Of a stretch of 15,269 bases of DNA, positions 1 to 6,833 are shown in pieces. The notes under the pieces are model-generated. The model had not been told where the DNA came from. It did no database searches and saw only the letters and a program-made list of their open reading frames with translations. Position 1 is the stretch's first letter, and the number at the start of each line of letters is the position of its first letter. The position numbers and the translations under genes were made by a program. The DNA comes from Paramuribaculum sp. (GTDB taxonomy: Bacteria > Bacteroidota > Bacteroidia > Bacteroidales > Muribaculaceae), in assembly GCA_009775605.1 (NCBI GenBank), contig VSPV01000054.1, forward strand, positions 1 through 15,269. The letters run 5' to 3'.

Positions 1-49
1 ATGATGCATCGTTTTGTTAGTTGGGGAATTATCAGGGGGGAGGGTGGTT

Positions 50-1105
50 TCAGGCGGTGGGCTGTTCGGCGGGGTCGGCGGCCATGTGGTTGAAGCCCTG
101 GGCGCGGAGGGGCATCTCGGCGCCGTCGCGGGTAATCATTGCGGTGCCAAGCTCGGGTTTGGTTATATGGCCGATGACTTTCACGCCTTCGATTTTGCTG
201 ACGGCGTCGTGCTGGTGGAGCGGAACGGTGAAAAGAAGTTCGTAATCCTCGCCTCCGTTGAGAGCGGCGGTCACCAGATTCATTCCCAGTTCCTCGGCCA
301 TTACGGCAGTCTGATAGTCGATGGGGATGCGGTCTTCGTAAATGCGGCAGCCCGTATGGCTTTCCTTGCATATGTGGATGAGTTCGGAGGAAAGGCCGTC
401 GCTGATGTCGATCATCGATGTGGGAGTGATACCGCCTTTGGCCAAAGCCTCTACGATATCGCGCCGTGCTTCGGGCTTGAGCTGCCGCTCAATGAGATAC
501 TCTTTTCCACCGAATTCTGGCACGAAATCCTTGTTTCCGGCCGATGCCGTTTTTTCCCTTTCAAGCAGCTGCAGACCCATATAGGCTGCGCCGAGGTTAC
601 CGCTTACGCAAATCAGGTCAGTGTCTTTGGCTCCGGAGCGTTTCACGGCTTTATCAGGCTCCACATCGCCTATACAGGTGATGCTTATCACGAGGCCCGA
701 ACGTGATGCCGTGGTGTCGCCGCCCACCAGATCCACGCCATATACATTGCATGCAAGCCTGATGCCGGCGTAAAGCTGCTCCATGTGCTCGACGGTGAAA
801 CGCGAGGAAACGGCAAGACCCACGGTAATCTGCCTCGGGGTGCCGTTCATGGCGTAGATATCCGAGAAGTTGACCACAGCGGCTTTGTAGCCAAGATGCT
901 TGAGGGGAACGTAGGTGAGGTCGAAATGCACTCCCTCAAGGAGCATATCGGTTGTGACCAGAACATCGGTCTGGGGATAACGCGCCACGGCGCAGTCGTC
1001 GCCCACACCTGTTATGGTGGATTTATTTACAGGTTCTATTCCTGCCGTCAGACGGTCGATAAGACCGAACTCGCCGATTGACGAAATTTCTGTTTCCTGG
1101 CTCAT
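50..1105 (-). CDS. thiL: Thiamine-monophosphate kinase ThiL
   Basis: Phosphorylates thiamine monophosphate with ATP to give thiamine diphosphate, the last step of cofactor synthesis, in the cytosol. At 351 residues it is slightly longer than E. coli ThiL (325), partly through a short C-terminal tail. The family motifs are in order: GVGDDCAV at 33-40 (metal-binding Asp pair), TTDMLLEGVHF at 51-61, NFSD at 79-82, GGDTT at 128-132, DISDG at 233-237 and GGEDYELLFT at 284-293. No key residue appears lost. The ATG at 1105 lies 21 nt after the punA stop codon, so it is probably the last gene of sppA-lpxK-punA-thiL. No terminator is evident in the 49 nt left before the window edge. Identification is firm; co-transcription is inferred from spacing. 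Confidence 0.96.
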   Translation of the reverse strand: MSQETEISSIGEFGLIDRLTAGIEPVNKSTITGVGDDCAVARYPQTDVLVTTDMLLEGVHFDLTYVPLKHLGYKAAVVNFSDIYAMNGTPRQITVGLAVSSRFTVEHMEQLYAGIRLACNVYGVDLVGGDTTASRSGLVISITCIGDVEPDKAVKRSGAKDTDLICVSGNLGAAYMGLQLLEREKTASAGNKDFVPEFGGKEYLIERQLKPEARRDIVEALAKGGITPTSMIDISDGLSSELIHICKESHTGCRIYEDRIPIDYQTAVMAEELGMNLVTAALNGGEDYELLFTVPLHQHDAVSKIEGVKVIGHITKPELGTAMITRDGAEMPLRAQGFNHMAADPAEQPTA

Positions 1106-1126
1106 TGTTGTTACTGACGAAGGTTT

Positions 1127-1942
1127 TCACTCTGCGCGTTCCACGAGCTCACGCATTATTTCCATCATTCTCGGCTGGGCCTCCATGGCGGCTTTCTGTA
1201 CCTCCTCGTGGGTGGGGACATCCATCACTTCTTTTCCGCCGAGGTCGGTGATGACGGATACGCCGAACACCTTTATTCCGGCGTGATTGGCCACAATCAC
1301 TTCGGGAACGGTCGACATTCCAACGGCATCACCTCCGATAATTCTGAAATACTCATATTCGGCGGGTGTCTCGAAAGTCGGGCCCTGGGTGCCTACATAC
1401 ACACCGTGCATCACGCGTATGCCTTTCTCGGCCGCGATTTTGTCGGCGAGGGCCACAAGATCGTGATCGTAGGCTTTGGTCATGGCAGGGAAGCGCGGGC
1501 CCAGACGGTCGTCGTTCTTGCCATGAAGGGGATTCTCGGGGAAGAGGTTAATGTGGTCGGTGATTATCATGATGTCGCCCACACGGAATTCCTTGTTCAT
1601 TCCGCCGGCAGCATTGCTTACGAAAAGGGTATCGATGCCGAGGGCTTTCATCACGCGCACAGGGAAGGTCACCTCCTTCATATCATAGCCTTCATAGTAG
1701 TGGAAACGTCCCTGCATGGCCATGACCGGCTTGCTGCCGAGTTTGCCGAATATCAGGTTGCCCGAATGGCCCTCAACGGTGGATACAGGGAAGTTCGGAA
1801 TCTCGGTGTAGGGGATTTTCACCTGGTCAGTGATATGGTCCACGAGTGCGCCAAGGCCGGTTCCGAGGATAATGGCCGTGCTGGGCATCGGACCTATTTT
1901 GTTTTTGATATAGTCAGCTGTCTGTTGGATTTTTTCAATCAT
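1127..1942 (-). CDS. punA: Purine nucleoside phosphorylase (trimeric PNP family I)
   Basis: Cleaves purine nucleosides with phosphate to free base and ribose-1-phosphate in purine salvage. The 271 residues match the trimeric (human/M. tuberculosis type) PNP length. Motifs seen: LGTGLG at 26-31 (phosphate loop), GHSG at 58-61, QGRFHYYEGY at 77-86, SNAAGG at 109-114, GPTFETPAE at 187-195, GMSTVPE at 208-214 and a catalytic-region His at 245. Aligned with human PNP, Phe200, Glu201 and Met219 correspond to F190, E191 and M209 with a constant offset of 10. At the same offset, human Asn243, a main determinant of 6-oxopurine specificity, is D233 here. The substrate range (inosine/guanosine versus adenosine) is therefore uncertain. 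The gene starts 71 nt below lpxK and no promoter was found between them, so it is probably co-transcribed with lpxK. Confidence 0.94.
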   Translation of the reverse strand: MIEKIQQTADYIKNKIGPMPSTAIILGTGLGALVDHITDQVKIPYTEIPNFPVSTVEGHSGNLIFGKLGSKPVMAMQGRFHYYEGYDMKEVTFPVRVMKALGIDTLFVSNAAGGMNKEFRVGDIMIITDHINLFPENPLHGKNDDRLGPRFPAMTKAYDHDLVALADKIAAEKGIRVMHGVYVGTQGPTFETPAEYEYFRIIGGDAVGMSTVPEVIVANHAGIKVFGVSVITDLGGKEVMDVPTHEEVQKAAMEAQPRMMEIMRELVERAE

Positions 1943-2012
1943 TTCGGTTATGAGGTTTTGATTTTACTTTAGATTTAACAAGCAGGGCCCGGCTAATGTT
2001 GAATTACCGGAA

Positions 2013-3110
2013 TTACGAAAGAGCACGGCTTGTGCGGATCATTCTTTCGATGGTTTCCTTCAGGTCCGGCCCCTCGGAATGCATAAGGTCCACTTTTATG
2101 GGGATATAATATGCGTATTTTCTGAGCTGGTGAGGAAAATATGGGTTGTTCATAAGCCTTACGGCGTCTTTTTCAGTGGTGAGGAGGAGCTTTCGCCGTC
2201 CGGGCATGGAATTGAACTTCTCAAGAATGCTGTCCATGTCGGAATGGGTGAAATGATGGTGGTCGGAGAAACGCTTGATCTTGAATTTGGCTCCGAAGCT
2301 TCTTACATATCTGGCAAAAGGCTTCGGATTGGCCACGCCGGTTACCGTCAGAATGGTGTCCTCCGGTCCCAGAGTCTCAAGCCCCGGATCGGAAGGCGCT
2401 GACTCGAAGAGGGGCACCGGCTTCTCGTAATTGTAGCCGGTGAAGTAGAGCTGCTGGTATTTGAAGAGTTCGAGACGCTCTTTGAATATGCGGCAGTCCA
2501 TAGGCTTCATTTCCTTGGGGCATTTCGTCACCACCACTATATCCGCACGGTTCAGAGCCGACATAGGCTCGCGCAGGCGTCCGAATGGCAGAAGGTGGTC
2601 AAGGAAAGCCGGACGGTTGCGCTCCATGAGCACAACAGAGATGGTTGGCTTCACGTAACGATGCTGGAAAGCGTCATCAAGCACCAGCAGGTTAAGCGAG
2701 GGGTTGGCCTCGCGCATGGCCTCGATGCCTTTCACACGGTTTTCGCATACGGCTACCGTGACTCCGCGTTCACGGAATTTCCGGTAAATCTGATACGGCT
2801 CGTCACCGATGGTGTCGGGGGTGCTGTGCTCCGTAGCGAGGACAAAACCTTTGGTTTTGCGTTTATAGCCACGGCTAAGGACGCCGATGTTGTATTTTGA
2901 GCATAATGACTCCACTATGTATTCGGTATGCGGAGTTTTGCCCGAACCTCCCATGGAGAGGTTGCCGACCACGATTATAGGAATGTCGAATTCCTTCTGT
3001 TTAAGGACTATGCCATGGTTGAACATCGCATTACGCACCGACATTACCCAGCCGTAAATTTTGCTGACCGGGTAAAGTACAAGGAACGATAGCAGATTTC
3101 TCTTAGCCAT
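2013..3110 (-). CDS. lpxK: Tetraacyldisaccharide 4'-kinase LpxK
   Basis: Adds the 4'-phosphate to tetraacyldisaccharide 1-phosphate, giving lipid IVA, at the cytoplasmic face of the inner membrane. The N-terminal 1-25 region is hydrophobic with basic residues, as expected of the membrane-anchoring helix. The P-loop GNLSMGGSGKT is at 49-59. It is followed by SRGYKRKTKGF at about 79-89, GDEPYQ at 102-107, the Walker-B-like DDAFQH at 145-150 and PFGRLREP at 175-182. TGVANPKPF, the His-rich SDHHHF and TTEKDAVRL lie in the C-terminal third. At 365 residues it is somewhat longer than E. coli LpxK (328), as I recall is usual in Bacteroidota. A 78-nt gap separates it from sppA, and I see no promoter or terminator in it. 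Confidence 0.96.
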   Translation of the reverse strand: MAKRNLLSFLVLYPVSKIYGWVMSVRNAMFNHGIVLKQKEFDIPIIVVGNLSMGGSGKTPHTEYIVESLCSKYNIGVLSRGYKRKTKGFVLATEHSTPDTIGDEPYQIYRKFRERGVTVAVCENRVKGIEAMREANPSLNLLVLDDAFQHRYVKPTISVVLMERNRPAFLDHLLPFGRLREPMSALNRADIVVVTKCPKEMKPMDCRIFKERLELFKYQQLYFTGYNYEKPVPLFESAPSDPGLETLGPEDTILTVTGVANPKPFARYVRSFGAKFKIKRFSDHHHFTHSDMDSILEKFNSMPGRRKLLLTTEKDAVRLMNNPYFPHQLRKYAYYIPIKVDLMHSEGPDLKETIERMIRTSRALS

Positions 3111-3188
3111 GGCGCGTATATATCGGCATCAGCCCCCGATTAAGGATAACTTCGCATCCGGAAGAGTCATTGAACGGGGGAAGTGATT

Positions 3189-4955
3189 TTATTCCATCAT
3201 CATAATTTCCATCCGGCACTGAAGCGGGCTCATTTCCGCTACTGCACGGAGCTTGAAATAATAGTCGGCAGCCGCGCCGAGCTGATTGCCCACAATTCTT
3301 GTCTCGATATTTTTACGGAGGGTGCGCACCTGAGCCCAGATGTTGTCAGAGTTGTCAGGGTAGGATACCACACGGTAATCGTCGGCGGCATCAAGTTCGG
3401 CAGCCATATCGCTGATGGCGAGCTGCAGGCCTCCCATTTTGTCAACAAGGCCTATTTCGTGAGCGCTCGCGCCATCCCATACACGGCCCTGTGCAATGGC
3501 ATAGATAGAATCGACGGGAAGATGGCGTCCGGCGGCACAGCGTTCGGCAAAGAGCTTGTAGCCGCGGTTCACGTAACCCTGCATGGCTTCGCGCTGCGGG
3601 GCAGGCATCGGTTTGAACAGCTCGGGGAATGAGCCGGTGTTGGTGGCCACAGTAGCTGTATGCACGCCGAGCTTATCGTTGAGCAGCTTCTGGGCGTTGG
3701 GGATGAGTCCGAAGATACCTATGGAGCCGGTGAGGGTGAGGGGTTCGGCGTAAATACGGTCGGCACCGCATGAGATATAATAGCCTCCCGAAGCGGCTAC
3801 ATCGCCCATGGAAACATAGAACGGTTTGCCGGTTAGCTTCTTGAACTGCTGAAGGGCCTCCCAGATCTGTTCGGAAGCGAATGCGCTTCCACCACCGGAG
3901 TTCACGCGCAGAATCAGACCGTCAACGTCGTCATCCTTTGCGAGGTCAAGAATCTGAGGCACGAGACGCGATGAGGCAATGCCGTCTTCACCGTCCTCGG
4001 TAATGTCGCCAAGGGCATAAAGAACGGCAATCTTCTTGCTTCCTTTGGGGCTCATAGCGTTTTTAACGGCTGATGTGGCACAGTATTCGTCGAGGCTTAT
4101 AAGTCTGGGCTTTTCCATGTCGGTGCCTTCAAGAAGCACGGAGTCCATTTCATGACGGTAGACCAGACGGTCCACTATCTTGCTGTTCACGTAGGTATCG
4201 GCAGCCTTGGCAAAGGTAAAGGAGTCGGCCCAGACATTGACTGAATCGGCAGGAACGCCTCGAGAATCAGCAATTCTCGATTTGAGTGTGCCCCAGATGC
4301 GGGAGAGGAAGTGAAGAGTCTGTTCGCGGTTGGCATCGGAGATATCATTGAGAATGAACGGCTCCACTGCACTTTTATATGTCCCGACCTTCACCACCTG
4401 CACCTCTACTCCGAGTTTGTCCAGAAGGTCTTTGAAATAAAGAATTGTCGAGGACAGACCGTGGATGTCGACCATTCCTATGGGGTTTAGGAAAATGCTG
4501 TCGGCGCCGCATGCCAGGAGATAGTCCCCCTGGGAATAATTGTCGGAGTAGGCATAGACCGGTTTTCCCGACTCGCGGAATGAAGCAAGAGCGTCAAGAA
4601 TAGCCTGGGTCTGGGCGAGGCCGGCCGAGATGCCGTTGCATTCCAGGAATATGCCGCGTATTTTGTCGTCGGACTTCGCGGTCTCAATCGCCAGGCGCAG
4701 ATCTTCGAGAGCGATGGTGTTCTCGGCCTGTCCGTATAATCCTTCAAGGAGCGATGCTGGCTGGTCGCGGTCTACAACCGCCCCAGACATATCAAGGTGA
4801 AGGAACGTATCCTTCTTGATTTTTTTCGAAGGAGAATCACTGCTGCCGGATGCGACTATCACTGCTATGAAAATCAGAAATGTAAAAAAGGATAGCACAA
4901 TGGCAAGCCAGGCGCCGGTGAGTGCGCCGAGGAAACCGGTCCAGAAATTTTTCAT
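3189..4955 (-). CDS. sppA: Signal peptide peptidase SppA, 67K type (tandem S49 domains)
   Basis: Inner-membrane serine protease that degrades released signal peptides and other periplasmic substrates. One membrane segment spans about residues 8-35, followed by a polar Lys/Ser stretch. Two S49 peptidase domains follow, at roughly 80-265 and 308-515, the long-form architecture of E. coli SppA (618 residues; 588 here). The Ser-Lys dyad is split across the repeats as in E. coli. The general-base lysine is K194 in GTYKSAVEPF and the nucleophile is S389 in DVAASGGYYIS, preceded by the oxyanion-region RVNSGGGS at 350-357. Both catalytic residues are intact. It is the first gene of sppA-lpxK-punA-thiL, with a promoter candidate at 5004-5034 (minus strand). 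The ATG at 4955 directly precedes the membrane anchor, which supports this start. Confidence 0.95.
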   Translation of the reverse strand: MKNFWTGFLGALTGAWLAIVLSFFTFLIFIAVIVASGSSDSPSKKIKKDTFLHLDMSGAVVDRDQPASLLEGLYGQAENTIALEDLRLAIETAKSDDKIRGIFLECNGISAGLAQTQAILDALASFRESGKPVYAYSDNYSQGDYLLACGADSIFLNPIGMVDIHGLSSTILYFKDLLDKLGVEVQVVKVGTYKSAVEPFILNDISDANREQTLHFLSRIWGTLKSRIADSRGVPADSVNVWADSFTFAKAADTYVNSKIVDRLVYRHEMDSVLLEGTDMEKPRLISLDEYCATSAVKNAMSPKGSKKIAVLYALGDITEDGEDGIASSRLVPQILDLAKDDDVDGLILRVNSGGGSAFASEQIWEALQQFKKLTGKPFYVSMGDVAASGGYYISCGADRIYAEPLTLTGSIGIFGLIPNAQKLLNDKLGVHTATVATNTGSFPELFKPMPAPQREAMQGYVNRGYKLFAERCAAGRHLPVDSIYAIAQGRVWDGASAHEIGLVDKMGGLQLAISDMAAELDAADDYRVVSYPDNSDNIWAQVRTLRKNIETRIVGNQLGAAADYYFKLRAVAEMSPLQCRMEIMMME

Positions 4956-5003
4956 TTGTGTAATGATTATCTGTTTGTAATGTATGGTATTGAAACCACG
5001 TTA

Positions 5004-5034
5004 CAAATTTAGTATTTAAAGCCGAAACGTCATA
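5004..5034 (-). promoter_or_regulatory. Predicted Bacteroidota promoter for sppA operon
   Basis: On the minus strand a perfect -7 element TAAATTTG (TAnnTTTG) occupies 5011-5004. TATG, three of four matches to the -33 TTTG, lies at 5034-5031 after a 19-nt spacer. Transcription would begin near 4997-5000, giving a leader of about 40-45 nt before the sppA ATG. The -33 match is imperfect, so this rests on the -7 box, the spacing and the location. Confidence 0.6.
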
Positions 5035-5038
5035 TTAT

Positions 5039-5059
5039 ATGCGTAAAATATTAACGCAT
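5039..5059. repeat. Inverted repeat ATGCGT-N9-ACGCAT between the nitrilase gene and sppA
   Basis: A perfect 6-bp inverted repeat with a 9-nt AT-only loop. It starts five bases upstream of the proposed sppA -33 element and lies 49 nt after the nitrilase stop codon. It overlaps the 8-bp palindrome CGCATGCG at 5055-5062. The minus strand has no clear T-run after the stem, so it is a weak terminator candidate for the thrC operon and equally an operator candidate for sppA. Confidence 0.35.
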
Positions 5060-5107
5060 GCGATGGTTCGCGCTTGTTTGCACTGTTCCGGGCGCGAGAA
5101 TAACGAT

Positions 5108-5902
5108 TCAGAGATTTATCTCGAAATCGTCGGCATCGCGCCAAGGCTCGAACCGCTTGCGGTCGCGGTTGAAGGTCTCGGCTATGAGAGTGGAATAAAC
5201 CGTGCCGTCGTCGCGGCGGTCGGCCACGTCATCTCCCCAGTTATTGAAAATCTGGGAGTCGCCACGGTTATATTCGCCGTATAAGTCATGGCCTTCCCGG
5301 TTGCACCCCAGAACGTATGCCTGATTTTCAATGGCACGGGCAATCAGAAGATGCTTCCACGCAAAGAACCGTGCGTGGGCCCAGTTGGCGGGAACCACCA
5401 GTATATCGTAATTGTTGTTGAATGCGCGGTTCCATGCCGGGAATCTCAGGTCGTAGCAGATGCTCATTTTGACATTCCAGGTCTTGATGCTGATGATGGG
5501 AGAGAGGGAATCGCCCCGCGTGAACAGCTCGCTTTCGCCACCGTAACGGAAAAGATGGCGTTTGTCGTAGAACACCCGCTGCCCGTCGGGAGATACCATG
5601 AATCCACGGTTATAGTACCGGCCGTTATCTACGGCCGTGAAGCCGCCCCAGATATGCATTCCGAATTTCGAGGCCCATTCCTGGACGGTGGTGATGGTGG
5701 TCCCGGTGTTGGTCTCGGCCGTGCGCGCCAGCACCGCCGGATCGGCTGTGAAACCGGAATTGAACATTTCCGGAAGTACCACGAGGTCCACATCCGAATC
5801 AAGATTCTCAAGCCTCTTCGCAACGGCTGCGAGATTGGCCTGTACATCCCCTTCTATGATATCATGGGGCAATAAAGCTGTCTTGAGGTTTTCTGAAGGC
5901 AT
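5108..5902 (-). CDS. Nitrilase-superfamily amidohydrolase, omega-amidase (YafV/NIT2-like)
   Basis: C-N hydrolase whose closest recognisable relatives (E. coli YafV, eukaryotic NIT2) deaminate alpha-ketoglutaramate or alpha-ketosuccinamate, products of glutamine/asparagine transamination. The Glu-Lys-Cys triad is visible: E45 in VVLPEMF, K114 in FYDKRHLF and C149 in ICYDLRFP. The following PANW (171-174), RAIENQAYVLGCNR (about 189-202) and RGDS (213-216) are strongly YafV-like, and the 264 residues compare with 256 in YafV. There is no signal peptide, so it is cytosolic. It begins 5 nt after the acyltransferase stop codon, which suggests coupled translation. The exact substrate cannot be read from sequence, and no aminotransferase partner is in the window. 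Confidence 0.88.
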   Translation of the reverse strand: MPSENLKTALLPHDIIEGDVQANLAAVAKRLENLDSDVDLVVLPEMFNSGFTADPAVLARTAETNTGTTITTVQEWASKFGMHIWGGFTAVDNGRYYNRGFMVSPDGQRVFYDKRHLFRYGGESELFTRGDSLSPIISIKTWNVKMSICYDLRFPAWNRAFNNNYDILVVPANWAHARFFAWKHLLIARAIENQAYVLGCNREGHDLYGEYNRGDSQIFNNWGDDVADRRDDGTVYSTLIAETFNRDRKRFEPWRDADDFEINL

Positions 5903-5907
5903 GGATA

Positions 5908-6453
5908 TCAGTCTGCTGTGAATTGGTCAGGTTTTTTCCCCTTGGCATCTTTATAGAAATTCTTTACTGCACGCATATCTGCGTCCATGTCGCCTGTCGG
6001 TTCGAAAACCTGCGACATCTCTACATGTTTGCGTGAAAAATCAAGGATGCCTATAAGAACGGGAACATGCGCTCCGTAAGCTATCCTCAGGAAACCGGTA
6101 TGCCAGTCGGAAGTGCGCTTTCTTGTGCCTTCGGGGGTGATAGCGATTGCCATTCGGTCGGCGGCGTTGAATTTTTCAATAACCGCCTCAACCAGACTTT
6201 TACCGGTACGGCGTCGTCGCGGTACGGGTATGCCCCCGAGCGCGCGGAAAACAAGACCCATCGGGAAAAAGAACCAGGATTCTTTCATTAGAAAGCCGGC
6301 CGTTCTGCCTACTGAGGCATAAGCGAGTTTGCCTATCACGAAGTCCCAGTTGCTTGTGTGTGGGGCAACGCAGATAATGCATTTAGGATAGTCGGGGACC
6401 GTGATGTTCACGGTCCATCCGGCCATCCTGAGTATGAGTTTGCTTAAGTTCAT
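5908..6453 (-). CDS. Short PlsC-type 1-acyl-sn-glycerol-3-phosphate acyltransferase family protein
   Basis: Glycerophospholipid-type acyltransferase domain of 181 residues, covering essentially the whole protein. The catalytic HX4D box is H32-T-S-N-W-D37 in APHTSNWDF. The basic GGIPVPRRRR stretch is at 73-82, and the acceptor-binding PEGTR motif at 107-111. A hydrophobic, aromatic segment at about 54-72 (KESWFFFPMG region) is likely membrane-apposed. It is shorter than E. coli PlsC (245). It belongs to a compact group with the TSNWDF form of the box that I associate with Bacteroidota, whose acyl acceptor (phospholipid or aminolipid) is generally not established. It starts 13 nt after the unknown gene at 6467-6814 and ends 5 nt before the nitrilase gene, so it is firmly within the thrC operon. 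Confidence 0.87.
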   Translation of the reverse strand: MNLSKLILRMAGWTVNITVPDYPKCIICVAPHTSNWDFVIGKLAYASVGRTAGFLMKESWFFFPMGLVFRALGGIPVPRRRRTGKSLVEAVIEKFNAADRMAIAITPEGTRKRTSDWHTGFLRIAYGAHVPVLIGILDFSRKHVEMSQVFEPTGDMDADMRAVKNFYKDAKGKKPDQFTAD

Positions 6454-6466
6454 TACTGCCAGTCAA

Positions 6467-6814
6467 TCACTTTGCCGCCTCGGGTTTGGCGTGGGGGAAG
6501 AGGGCATTCATTGATTTAACAATCGACTGGAGTTCCTTGTTGAAATCGGTGTGGAAACTTGCGTATGCCTTTTTGAAGTAGGCGTGACGGGCAGCGTTGT
6601 AAGCTTTGCGGTTTTCGAAGTCGGAAGGGGTCTTGTCAAAAGCAAACGATGCGTTTTTCAGGGCATTGATCTGGAGATTGGCCACATGTTCAATTATTTC
6701 TCCCAGTTTGCGGGGATCAATATCCTTGACCATATCGGAAGCCAGCATGCTTTCTACTGCGATATCACCGCATATATAGCGGATTTCCTTCTTGAGTGAA
6801 CGTTTGTTTGCCAT
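6467..6814 (-). CDS. Conserved-looking hypothetical protein, all-helical, 115 residues
   Basis: I do not recognise this protein with certainty. It is small, soluble and basic at the N-terminus (KRSLKKEIRYIC), with three predicted helical stretches at about 7-30, 34-60 and 64-104. A short polar tail rich in Ala, Lys and Pro follows. There is a single Cys (C15), no signal peptide and no membrane segment. I have a vague memory of Bacteroidales proteins beginning with a similar Lys/Arg-rich stretch and YIC, but no function is attached to them. Codon use resembles its neighbours, and tight spacing (19 nt after thrC, 13 nt before the acyltransferase) supports a real gene. Its position suggests, but does not show, a link to the acyltransferase. 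Confidence 0.8.
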   Translation of the reverse strand: MANKRSLKKEIRYICGDIAVESMLASDMVKDIDPRKLGEIIEHVANLQINALKNASFAFDKTPSDFENRKAYNAARHAYFKKAYASFHTDFNKELQSIVKSMNALFPHAKPEAAK

Positions 6815-6833
6815 AATTGTGGGATTTATGATG

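Noticed and set aside
35..62. G-rich stretch on the plus strand across the end of thiL, possible G-quadruplex
   Set aside because: Only one clear long G run plus GGG and GG tracts; not four GGG tracts with short loops. Probably coincidental.
14..706. A 230-codon open frame on the plus strand opposite thiL
   Set aside because: Gly/Val/Phe-rich antisense shadow of thiL with no promoter or motif.
1208..1972. A 254-codon open frame on the plus strand opposite punA
   Set aside because: It mirrors the reading frame of punA, has no recognisable domain, and its His/Val-rich composition is what antisense of a conserved gene gives. punA motifs are clear on the other strand.
1943..2012. GGGCCC-containing gap between punA and lpxK checked for a promoter or terminator
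   Set aside because: No -7 element on the minus strand and no stem followed by a T-run.
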